Assembly: GCF_004320535.1 (NCBI RefSeq) | Contig: NZ_SIHY01000003.1 | Coordinates: 279,809-343,808, forward strand | Length of the DNA: 64,000 nucleotides | Direction of reading: 5' to 3' | From: Arthrobacter sp. S41 | GTDB lineage: Bacteria; Actinomycetota; Actinomycetes; Actinomycetales; Micrococcaceae | Part shown: positions 1-6,059 of the stretch, in pieces | How positions within the stretch are numbered: the stretch's first letter is position 1 | Layout of the letters: the number at the start of each line of letters is the position of its first letter | The notes under the pieces: generated by a model | Database searches by the model: none | The model's input: only the letters and a program-made list of their open reading frames with translations | Told to the model about the DNA's origin: nothing | Program-made: the position numbers and the translations under genes

Positions 1-396
1 GGTTTGGCGTTCGGTGCGCGGGGCAAAGCTCGGGTGATCAGCTACAAACATCACCAGTACAAGAGCCGCGGTGGCAGACGGAGCAAGCCAGGCTGGGTCT
101 GGGTGTAGTCCGTTGACCAAACCGATAGCCAGCGAAATGAAGTAGTAAGCAACTTCTTCCTGGGTCAGGGTGTCAGACCGCAGGCGAATGATTGAAAGGA
201 TGCCGAAGAGGCCTAGGCCTAGTCCCATGCCTGCCCCGCTGCCTGAAAGTAGCAAGGTGACCGCAAAGATGCCCATGCTCAACGCGATGTACGCAAGAAC
301 AAGGTCTCGGCGGAAGTGGCGGCGGAAGTATACGAAGTACACCAGCACGGTAATACCAATGACGTTTGAAGCTAGTCCTGTCCAGAAAGACAACAT
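1..396 (-). CDS. DUF4956 family membrane protein (N-terminal part, runs off left edge)
   Basis: The reading frame opens at an ATG at 396-394 and stays open to base 1, giving 132 residues with no stop. Three hydrophobic stretches are visible (about residues 4-20, 28-45 and 80-118). The stretch GILSIIRLRSDTLTQEE in the middle is the kind of conserved segment seen in DUF4956 proteins, which are integral membrane proteins often found beside polyphosphate-polymerase (VTC-domain) or CotH genes. A purine-rich AAGGGATAAG precedes the start. Neighbouring partners would lie left of the window. The family call is from memory of the motif; the cellular role is unknown. Confidence 0.7.
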   Translation of the reverse strand, partial: MLSFWTGLASNVIGITVLVYFVYFRRHFRRDLVLAYIALSMGIFAVTLLLSGSGAGMGLGLGLFGILSIIRLRSDTLTQEEVAYYFISLAIGLVNGLHPDPAWLAPSATAALVLVMFVADHPSFAPRTERQT

Positions 397-458
397 TCTT
401 ATCCCTTTCAAAAAGCGTGAGGCGATGATCTCTTCTAGGTGAACTGTAGGTGAACAGA

Positions 459-660
459 ATGAAGACAAAAGTAGAACTGGATGAGAATGCCCTCATATTT
501 CTGAATGAGACTTGACCTGATGTTTCGGTTGACTGTCTGTCGAGCCAGACTGGCCCTTGATGGCTTTCAACAGATGATATGGAAACCAACCGATAGGCTT
601 ACTGGCAGTAGCAATCTCAAAATTGATTTGGTGGCCAACGCAAAGCATGAAGACAAAAGT
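459..660 (+). repeat. 14-bp direct repeat ATGAAGACAAAAGT at 459-472 and 647-660
   Basis: The second copy is the ATG and first codons of the small membrane protein at 647-1099. The first copy opens a frame of only about 18 codons. This may be a duplicated gene start left by a rearrangement, or chance. No gene is seen in 397-646. Confidence 0.4.
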
Positions 661-1099
661 CCTAGAAATGCTCAGATCGCTGCACAAGTGGTGGACCAAA
701 TTCTGGGAAGCAAAAGGCCATGGGATTAAGGTAGTTGGCGCATGCCTTGGTGTTGTGTGCTTGATACTCGTCATGGGTGATCTAGTAGGGAATCTTTTTC
801 TCAATAATTTGGACCGTCAAGATATTAGGTGCAAAGTCGAGTACGCCTCGCCAGCCTCGGATGACCGTACCCACAGAACTTCCCGATACAGCAGTGACCA
901 CTACGTTATCGTGCACACCACCAACTGTGGCAGGGTCCTAATCGAGCGACTGCCCCAACGCTTTGCCACGCCTGAAGAGCTCGCTGCGTCCTTTGACCCT
1001 GGCAGCGAATGGATCTTTGGAGCCGATTGGTACTCGAGGAATGCTTCAATGAAATTTGGCCGCTCGGCAACTCTGAATACTTTCCGTCCAGTGGATTAG
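647..1099 (+). CDS. Small single-pass membrane protein, paralogue of the gene at 5593-6039 (candidate immunity protein)
   Basis: A 150-residue protein with a cytosolic aromatic N-terminus (WWTKFWEAKG, residues 15-24), one membrane segment (about 27-47) and an extracytoplasmic domain of about 100 residues. It shares with the protein at 5593-6039 a fixed series of landmarks: FWxAKG before the membrane segment, DRQ after it, a cysteine, TxNCG, PGSEWIF and W[YF]xRNxSMK. This is a real paralogy that I see directly in the translations. A TTG at 623 could extend it by eight residues, but the ATG at 647 aligns better. A single-pass protein with a small outer domain beside RHS debris suits an immunity role; that is inference, and no named family is recognised. 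It lies on the opposite strand to the toxin locus, so it was probably moved or inverted. Confidence 0.7.
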   Translation: MKTKVLEMLRSLHKWWTKFWEAKGHGIKVVGACLGVVCLILVMGDLVGNLFLNNLDRQDIRCKVEYASPASDDRTHRTSRYSSDHYVIVHTTNCGRVLIERLPQRFATPEELAASFDPGSEWIFGADWYSRNASMKFGRSATLNTFRPVD

Positions 1100-1228
1100 A
1101 GCCCCTGATTCTGCCCCTCTTCAGCTTGGTATCTACGAGGTGCACATACCCAGTCGCGGCCAATGCTGAACGGTCCCACCCGCCAAACAGAAAATGGCTG
1201 GTCTAGCAAAGTGCATTGGAATGACGCA

Positions 1229-1378
1229 TCACCACAAGGTTTCTTTGCCGACGTTCAGCTTTAGTGCCATGTCTGCGTAGGTTGCGTAGACGGACTTATA
1301 CCGGTCAAAGCATTCCAAGGCGTTGGCCACTGCGCGGATCTCAACTTCAGAGGTGTACTGTGTGGGCTTGCTACCCAT
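1229..1378 (-). pseudogene. IS3-family OrfA N-terminal fragment
   Basis: The 49 codons from the ATG at 1378 read like the N-terminus of an IS3-family OrfA: a short basic start, then EVEIRAVANALECFD, a YATYADMALKLNVGKETL helix-turn-helix region, ending LW and a stop where relatives continue into RRWVRQAE. The rest of OrfA and all of OrfB are absent next to it, so it is a remnant. It fits a region of repeated insertion and deletion. Confidence 0.6.
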
Positions 1379-1559
1379 TCTTTGAAAAGAAAATGGCACA
1401 AACCTGAGACGATTCAAAGGTGGAAGCACGAGCATATTACTCAGATAATTATCAGGTATATCGCCCTGTATGATTGACAGCTCTCCAGGTCCACGTCGAA
1501 TTCGTTCCCGGCAAAATCAGACGAGATTCAATTTGTGACTTTTGGTTCGCAAAAACGAA

Positions 1560-1973
1560 TCACCAAAGACCCGCAACAACTGCAAAGCCATGCAAGAAAG
1601 CAAGTTGACCTAGAACGAATGGCGAAGCGAACAAGCAAGCAAACACTGTTCCCGTGTTCAGCATTGCGATCGAAGTCTTCGCATCGTCATTTTTCGCTCT
1701 GTTCTCTATAACCCCTTTTCTTAACTGTTTATAGATCATAAATGCACCAATCGGTAATAAGATAAATGCATATGGGCCGATGTTAGCGCCTTGTCGACCT
1801 ACATTTTCGAGCACAGTGTCAAACGGAATAAGTATCATTCCTGCGACACCAATAATTGAAGATATAATCGCGGATGCCAGCATGATTCTGGATACAAGGA
1901 TTCCGTTTCTCTCAGATTCAGGTCCATTTAACTGGAGCTTCTTCTTCGTCGTTGGCGCATCCTCGTCGTTCAT
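1560..1973 (-). CDS. Four-helix membrane protein, possible immunity partner of the truncated toxin tail upstream
   Basis: A 137-residue protein with a charged N-terminus of about 25 residues and four hydrophobic segments (about 27-50, 66-83, 101-120 and 123-136). It starts three bases after the stop of the truncated frame at 1977-2087 in the same direction, so the two were translationally close, as toxin-immunity pairs often are. No family is recognised. The last helix reaches the C-terminus (ending GLW), so a short truncation of the 3' end cannot be excluded. The immunity role is inference from position and membrane nature only. Confidence 0.55.
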   Translation of the reverse strand: MNDEDAPTTKKKLQLNGPESERNGILVSRIMLASAIISSIIGVAGMILIPFDTVLENVGRQGANIGPYAFILLPIGAFMIYKQLRKGVIENRAKNDDAKTSIAMLNTGTVFACLFASPFVLGQLAFLHGFAVVAGLW

Positions 1974-1976
1974 TGC

Positions 1977-2087
1977 TCAGTCATCCTGCTCTATCGTTTG
2001 TTCAATTACGAACCTAGCACCGTCGATATTGACGCTAACCATTTTTGTGTCGAAGCCATAGCTCCCCCATATTCGATCAACGAAAGA
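1977..2087 (-). pseudogene. C-terminal tail of a gene truncated by the ISL3 left end
   Basis: Reading from the IS boundary at 2087 there are 36 open codons, with segments such as RIWGSYGFDTK and NIDGARFVIEQTIEQDD, then TGA at 1979-1977. The amino-acid composition looks protein-like and the frame abuts the membrane protein at 1973. Its 5' part is missing because the ISL3 element begins at 2088. By position it could be the tail of a toxin tip, but no fold can be assigned from 36 residues. Confidence 0.5.
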
Positions 2088-2162
2088 GGCTCTTCCGAAT
2101 TCAGAGTGTAGATACCTAAACCCAACACCACAGCTCACAGGCATGTCATAAATCAATAAAAA

Positions 2163-2220
2163 GTCGAGGCCTTCACGAGAATGGAAGTTACCACACTAAC
2201 GATTCTTGAAAGACCTCGAC
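2163..2220 (+). promoter_or_regulatory. Imperfect inverted repeat ahead of the ISL3 transposase start
   Basis: GTCGAGGCCTTCACGAGAAT at 2163 pairs with the complement of ATTCTTGAAAGACCTCGAC ending at 2220, directly before the GTG start at 2222. The hairpin would fold the leader and could mask the ribosome-binding region, a common way for an IS to limit transposase made from outside transcription. The structure is seen; the role is inferred. Confidence 0.5.
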
Positions 2221-2221
2221 T

Positions 2222-3529
2222 GTGCACCATTCTATCTATTCCCCAGCGGATCTGACGACTTTCACCGGCCTCGACAGTCTAGGACTAACGGCTATCGCTC
2301 AACACATAACCTCAGCCAGGGCTGAGATTCTCTGCGAAGTCACCACCCCAAACCCATGGTGCCAATCCTGCGGAGCCCAAGGAATACCACGCGATACCGT
2401 CATCAGACGTATCGCGCACGCACCGTTCAGCTGGCGGCCCACCGCCCTAGCTATCCGTCACCGCAGGTACCGGTGCACGCAATGCCACCATGTCTGGCGT
2501 GAAGACCTCACCCAAGCTGTATCACCACGACAGAAAATCAGTAAAACTGGTTTGCGTTGGGCGCTCTATGGCCTGGTCAACCAACACCTTTCAATCTCAC
2601 GGATTGCTGAAGGATTAGGCGTTTCGTGGAATACGGCCAATGACGCGGTGTTGGCCGAGGGTGAACGGTTACTGATCAATGATTCCACCCGCTTTGACGG
2701 GGTCAAAGTCCTTGGCGTTGACGAACACGTGTGGCGTCATACCCGCGACGGGGATAAATACGTAACGGTCATCGTGGACCTCACGCCCGTCATGGAAGAC
2801 ACCGGAGCATCCCGTTTATTAGACATGATTCCCGGCCGTTCCAAGGCCGTGTTTAAGACCTGGCTTGCTGAACGCGATGAAGCATGGAAAAACGGTATTG
2901 AAGTGGTCGCGATGGATGGTTTCACAGGCTTCAAAACCGCTGCCGCTGAAGTGCTACCTCAAGCCGTGGAAGTTTTGGATCCTTTTCATGTGGTCAAGCT
3001 CGGATCTGACGCGTTGGACCAGACAAGGCAGCGGGTTCAACGGGTGCAGCACGGTCATCGAGGGCGCAAAGATGATCCGCTGTATCAGTGCCGGCGGACC
3101 CTGACTACCGGGCTGTCATTGGCTACGGAGAAGCAGAAAGCCAAGGTTGAAGCGTTGTTCAAGAAACCTGAGTATGAGCCGGTTGAACTGGTGTGGAGTG
3201 TTTATCAGAAGATGGTTGATGCGTACCGGCAATCGAAACCAGAAGTCGGTCGGTGGGCTATGGGGCAGTTGATTGAGGAGATAGGAACGAAGGTGCCCAA
3301 GGGTTTGCCGGAGTTGAAGAAGGTCGGTGGAACTCTGCGGCGTAGGAAGAGCGATATTCTGGCGTATTTTGACCATGTTGGCTGTTCGAACGGTCCTACT
3401 GAGGCGTTGAATGGGCGGTTGGAGCATTTGCGGGGTATCGCTTTGGGGTTCCGAAATTTGACGCACTATGTCGCACGGTCATTGTTGGAGACCGGTGGAT
3501 TTAGGAAGGTTTTACACCCTCATTTGTGA
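2222..3529 (+). CDS. ISL3-family transposase
   Basis: 435 residues, full length for ISL3. The N-terminus carries a zinc-binding CxxC pair (CQSCGAQG near residue 45) and a CTQCHHVWRE pair near residue 85, then a helix-turn-helix region (SISRIAEGLGVSWNTAND, about 128-145). The DDE core includes VKVLGVDEHVWRH, AMDGFTGFKTA and VLDPFHVVK, and the C-terminus has NGPTEALNGRLEHLRGIALGFRN. The GTG start at 2222 lies just behind the hairpin. The stop TGA is inside the right terminal repeat. The gene looks intact, so the element may still be active. Confidence 0.92.
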   Translation: MHHSIYSPADLTTFTGLDSLGLTAIAQHITSARAEILCEVTTPNPWCQSCGAQGIPRDTVIRRIAHAPFSWRPTALAIRHRRYRCTQCHHVWREDLTQAVSPRQKISKTGLRWALYGLVNQHLSISRIAEGLGVSWNTANDAVLAEGERLLINDSTRFDGVKVLGVDEHVWRHTRDGDKYVTVIVDLTPVMEDTGASRLLDMIPGRSKAVFKTWLAERDEAWKNGIEVVAMDGFTGFKTAAAEVLPQAVEVLDPFHVVKLGSDALDQTRQRVQRVQHGHRGRKDDPLYQCRRTLTTGLSLATEKQKAKVEALFKKPEYEPVELVWSVYQKMVDAYRQSKPEVGRWAMGQLIEEIGTKVPKGLPELKKVGGTLRRRKSDILAYFDHVGCSNGPTEALNGRLEHLRGIALGFRNLTHYVARSLLETGGFRKVLHPHL

Positions 3530-3535
3530 AGAGCC

Positions 3536-4306
3536 CGCAAAGTCCGCTACGCCCGAGGTCGGAGGGGAAAAGTCGTTCGCATTGAGCCATGGTCGATTGT
3601 GTTTACGGACCTGGATACCGGCAAGATCCTGGACATCGTGGACGGACGCCGCGGCGCAGCAGTGAAGAAGTGGTTGAAATCCAGGCCAAGGTATTGGCGT
3701 CAACGCGTCCAATACGTTGCTATCGACATGTCATCAGAGTTTCGTAAAGCGGTGCGAGAGAATCTGCCGAGGGCGAAGATCAGCGTGGATCATTTCCATG
3801 TGATCCAGCGTGCGAATCTGATGATTACTCAGGTGCGCCGACGCAGGTCCCACGAAGTCTTTGACCGTCGCGGCCGGGTGTCTGATCCGGCGTATAAGTA
3901 TCGGAAATTATTGACCTGCAACCTGGAGAACCTATCCATCAAGCAAGTGGAACGGTTGAAGTTGATCCTGGAATCCGATCCTGAACTGGGTGTGATTTAC
4001 GGGATTAAAGAACACGTCAGGCAGTTGTTGAATGCCACGGATGTCCATGAGTTCCAGGCCCGGTGGGCGGTGGTGGAGAAATCCGTGAAGGCCACGAAAA
4101 TGGTGGAAGCGAAGTCCTTATTCCGCACGCTCACGGCTTGGCGAAGGGAACTGTTGGTGTTCGTGCGTACGAGGTTGACCAACGCTAGGAGTGAGGCGGC
4201 GAATCTGACGGCGAAGAACCTGAAACGTATTGGTCGAGGGTACCGGAATCATGATCATTACCGGGTGCGGATACTCTTGTATAGGGCGGGGCTACGGCCG
4301 TGCTGA
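3536..4306 (+). pseudogene. Truncated ISL3-family transposase (C-terminal part)
   Basis: The frame is open from 3536 with RKVRYARGRRGKVVRIEPWS before VFTDLDTGKILDIVDGRRG, then AIDMSSEFRKAVREN, ISVDHFHVIQRANLM and TNARSEAANLTAKNLKRIGRG, which are the ISL3 catalytic-core landmarks. About the first 40% of a normal transposase, including the zinc fingers, is missing. By coincidence it is in the same reading frame as the complete transposase before it, separated by the TGA at 3527-3529. It has no start of its own except a weak GTG at 3599 and is very probably inactive. Confidence 0.85.
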
Positions 4307-4338
4307 GCATCCTGCGCCACGCTTAACTTTTAAGAGCC
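3536..4338 (+). mobile_element. 3' remnant of a second ISL3-family element
   Basis: Starting immediately after the complete element, this stretch encodes the C-terminal half of a different ISL3 transposase and ends with a terminal repeat: the complement of the 4317-4338 region begins GGCTCTTAAAAGTTAAGCG. The left half and left repeat are gone. The right end lies inside the 3' end of the small gene at 4323-4622, so this older insertion clipped that gene. Confidence 0.75.
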
Positions 4339-4622
4339 ATTAAATTAGTTCGAGCAAATTTTCTCAAAATTATAATTGACGCGAAGAAAGCTTGATCCTT
4401 GTCCTCGTCGTATGGAATGGACATATCGTCGACACCTCCCCATCCTGCGCGAACAAGTCCGCCCACCTGCTTCTTTAGGCGCAGAACCTCAAGAGAATCA
4501 GATGTACCTTCTATCCCCTTTTTTAATGCTTTCAAAGATCTCGACCACTCGGGTTTATTGATCTCAAGTAATACACCAATAACCACCTCGAAGGCTTCAT
4601 GTGACTTTTTATCTAAGTTCAT
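4323..4622 (-). CDS. Candidate immunity protein of the orphan toxin, 3' end replaced by IS DNA
   Basis: A small protein of 99 residues. The ATG at 4622 overlaps the toxin's stop codon (GAATGAAC), a coupling typical of toxin-immunity pairs; an ATG four codons earlier (4634) also exists. The sequence is helical and acidic to neutral, with SLEVLRLKKQVGGLVRAGWGG and VDDMSIP in the middle. This resembles small helical immunity families with a conserved GG-x-DD step (DUF6966 came to mind), a weak resemblance. The last residues (ALKS) and the stop are encoded by the terminal repeat GGCTCTTAAAAGTTAA of the ISL3 remnant, so the original C-terminus has been lost or replaced. Whether it still works cannot be judged from sequence. 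Confidence 0.6.
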   Translation of the reverse strand: MNLDKKSHEAFEVVIGVLLEINKPEWSRSLKALKKGIEGTSDSLEVLRLKKQVGGLVRAGWGGVDDMSIPYDEDKDQAFFASIIILRKFARTNLMALKS

Positions 4623-5038
4623 TCCAAGTTCCAAGGTTCGCTAATTTCGACTAATTTTTTCTGATTGATGCGCCATTCTTTTCGTTCAGGGTGTCCATAA
4701 AGTCTAGGGATGTGTACTTGTCCACCGCCGCCTTCAAATAGTTCACCTGTCTTCGCATCCTTCTGTGGCGCCACCAAGCCGGTATATTTTGCGGCTCCCG
4801 CCTCCCAGCGACCTTCGAGACCAATATCTAGAGTATTACGGGGCAGTGGCTCTCCGTTGTCACCCGGCCAATGATACGGAACTGCTTTGCTATGACGTAT
4901 CGTCAGCTCGTCCACCGGGCGGTCATGGGACCAGTACCCGCCGTATCTAAACCCTTTGGAGTCTCCTGCTCGGAACAGGGTCTCGCCCTGTTTCGTGTAT
5001 CCCGATCGGTATAGCTTGCCCGTGAAATTTCTAGTCAC
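4619..5038 (-). CDS. Orphan polymorphic-toxin C-terminal domain
   Basis: 139 residues from a GTG at 5038, without a convincing ribosome-binding site. The domain has the look of a secreted toxin tip: an RSGYTKQGETLFRAG start, GYWSHDRP followed by a TIRHSKAVPYHWPG strand, PLPRNTLDIGLEG, AKYTGLVAPQ and a glycine-rich GGGGQVHIPR near the end. The order of an early Arg, a [Y]WS step and a late GGxxQV step resembles tip domains predicted to be ADP-ribosyltransferase-like, but I cannot assign the family with certainty. It is in the same reading frame as the pre-toxin segment at 5051-5302, separated only by a TGA at 5053-5051. It was therefore once the end of an RHS-type protein and is now cut off. 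No signal peptide is seen, so it would stay in the cell if made. Confidence 0.65.
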   Translation of the reverse strand: MTRNFTGKLYRSGYTKQGETLFRAGDSKGFRYGGYWSHDRPVDELTIRHSKAVPYHWPGDNGEPLPRNTLDIGLEGRWEAGAAKYTGLVAPQKDAKTGELFEGGGGQVHIPRLYGHPERKEWRINQKKLVEISEPWNLE

Positions 5039-5050
5039 GTCTTTACCTAA

Positions 5051-5519
5051 TCATTTAGGTTTATACGCTGTCATACCACCTGGCAGCGCACCAGCAAGGG
5101 TTGTGCCGCCCAGTTCACTCAGACTAAAGTCGCCATCATTCTTAACCAGTTGTTCCACAGTGCTAGATGTTGCACCTTCAGCGGCGCCACTGCCGGCACC
5201 GATAGTCGCCCTAGCGCCTAGGTTCAATGTCTTTCCAGCCGTTTTTGTTGCAATGAAAGCCCCGGAGCCGGCACCCCAGCCCACCAGAGAGGGCACCGAC
5301 AAGAGCGCCCTTTGCTGCCGTCTTCAAGTCAACTGAACCAGTGGTGAGCTCTTGGCTGGCAACGGACATGCCACCAGAAAGCGCCATCAATGCAAAAAGG
5401 GTAAAGGAGATGGTGACACCTTTTGCTTGCCACACGCCAACCCACCAGGAATAGAACGAAGCAGCCATTCGCGAGACCTTCGAGGCCAGTGATCGCATCC
5501 GCAATCTCCGTTCACTCAT
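5051..5519 (-). pseudogene. Broken RHS pre-toxin segment (frameshift plus in-frame stop)
   Basis: Two overlapping frames together read like the glycine- and alanine-rich stretch between an RHS core and its toxin. The first frame (from the ATG at 5519) gives a WWVGVWQAKG N-terminus, a hydrophobic segment and SVASQELTTGSVDLKTAAKG. The second (5302 down to 5051) gives GWGAGSGAFIATKTAGKTLN, GAGSGAAEGATSS and GALPGGMTAYKPK, then TGA. The break lies near 5276-5285, where a single-base change would join them. The intact RHS gene has matching steps in the same order (for example LISQQATTGKID against SVASQELTTGSVD). Codons after the TGA lead straight into the toxin domain. The N-terminal WxAKG motif is also found in the paralogues at 647-1099 and 5593-6039, so the start of this frame may be a fusion. 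Confidence 0.7.
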
Positions 5520-5592
5520 AGGTTACGGCTACGGCTAACGCCTCACTGGAAAACAGCACTTCGAACATACAGGCCACCGTGACCAGCCCTAA

Positions 5593-6039
5593 TCAGCCAG
5601 CACGGTGATAATACTGCGTGCTTGGCGAAACCCTCTCAATTTTCATCGAATAGTTTCTGGCAAACCATCCAATTTCAAAGATCCACTCACTACCAGGCTC
5701 TAAGGAAGCAGCCACAGTTTCCTTGTTATCAAAATCGACGGCCCTACCTTCAAGAATGATCTCTCCGCAGTTCTTAGTTTGAACCTCCACAGAAGCGTTC
5801 AAAGCTCCCCCGCGCAGGCCTGCGCCACCAACTTTAGGTTCGGCAGAAACCACCTCGCACTTCCATTCCTGGCGATCTACCGTGTTGAGCCAAGGACCCA
5901 TAATGATCAAACCGACCCAAAGCGCCAAGAACGGTAACACGATCAACGCTACAACCCAGCCTTTTGCCGCCCAAAAGGTGCGCAATCGCGTGCCGGCGGA
6001 CGCAAACAATTTTAAAGCTCGTGAATAGTTAGACGGCAT
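5593..6039 (-). CDS. Small single-pass membrane protein downstream of the RHS gene (candidate cognate immunity protein)
   Basis: 148 residues with TFWAAKG at 21-27, one membrane segment (about 28-49) and an outer domain carrying DRQEWKCEVV, TKNCGEIILEG, PGSEWIFEIGWFARN and a SMKIERV end. It starts 20 bases after the RHS stop codon in the same direction, behind a modest GAAGAGAC ribosome-binding site, the usual place for an RHS immunity gene. Its paralogue is at 647-1099 on the other strand. Two conserved cysteines in the outer domain could form a disulphide. I know no named family with this layout. An immunity protein facing outward would suit a toxin acting at the membrane or envelope; this is inference. 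Confidence 0.7.
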   Translation of the reverse strand: MPSNYSRALKLFASAGTRLRTFWAAKGWVVALIVLPFLALWVGLIIMGPWLNTVDRQEWKCEVVSAEPKVGGAGLRGGALNASVEVQTKNCGEIILEGRAVDFDNKETVAASLEPGSEWIFEIGWFARNYSMKIERVSPSTQYYHRAG

Positions 6040-6059
6040 TGGTTCAGTCTCTTCATTTG

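Larger units (their letters stand above)
2088..3535 (+). mobile_element. Complete ISL3-family insertion sequence
   Basis: The element is bounded by imperfect inverted repeats that both start GGCTCTTC: the left at 2088 onward, the right as the complement of GAAGAGCC ending at 3535. Matches continue inward (GTGTA near base 20 of each end). Length is 1448 bp with one transposase gene, normal for ISL3. The 8 bases on each side (ACGAAAGA and CGCAAAGT) do not match, so there is no intact target duplication. The right flank lies inside a second ISL3 transposase and the left flank inside an unrelated gene, which points to a deletion beside the left end after insertion. Confidence 0.85.

Noticed and set aside
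4619..5038. Calling the orphan toxin a TreTu or TNT-type domain
   Set aside because: The spacing of the Arg, WS and GGxxQV steps did not fit either family as I remember them, so only a general toxin-tip call is given.
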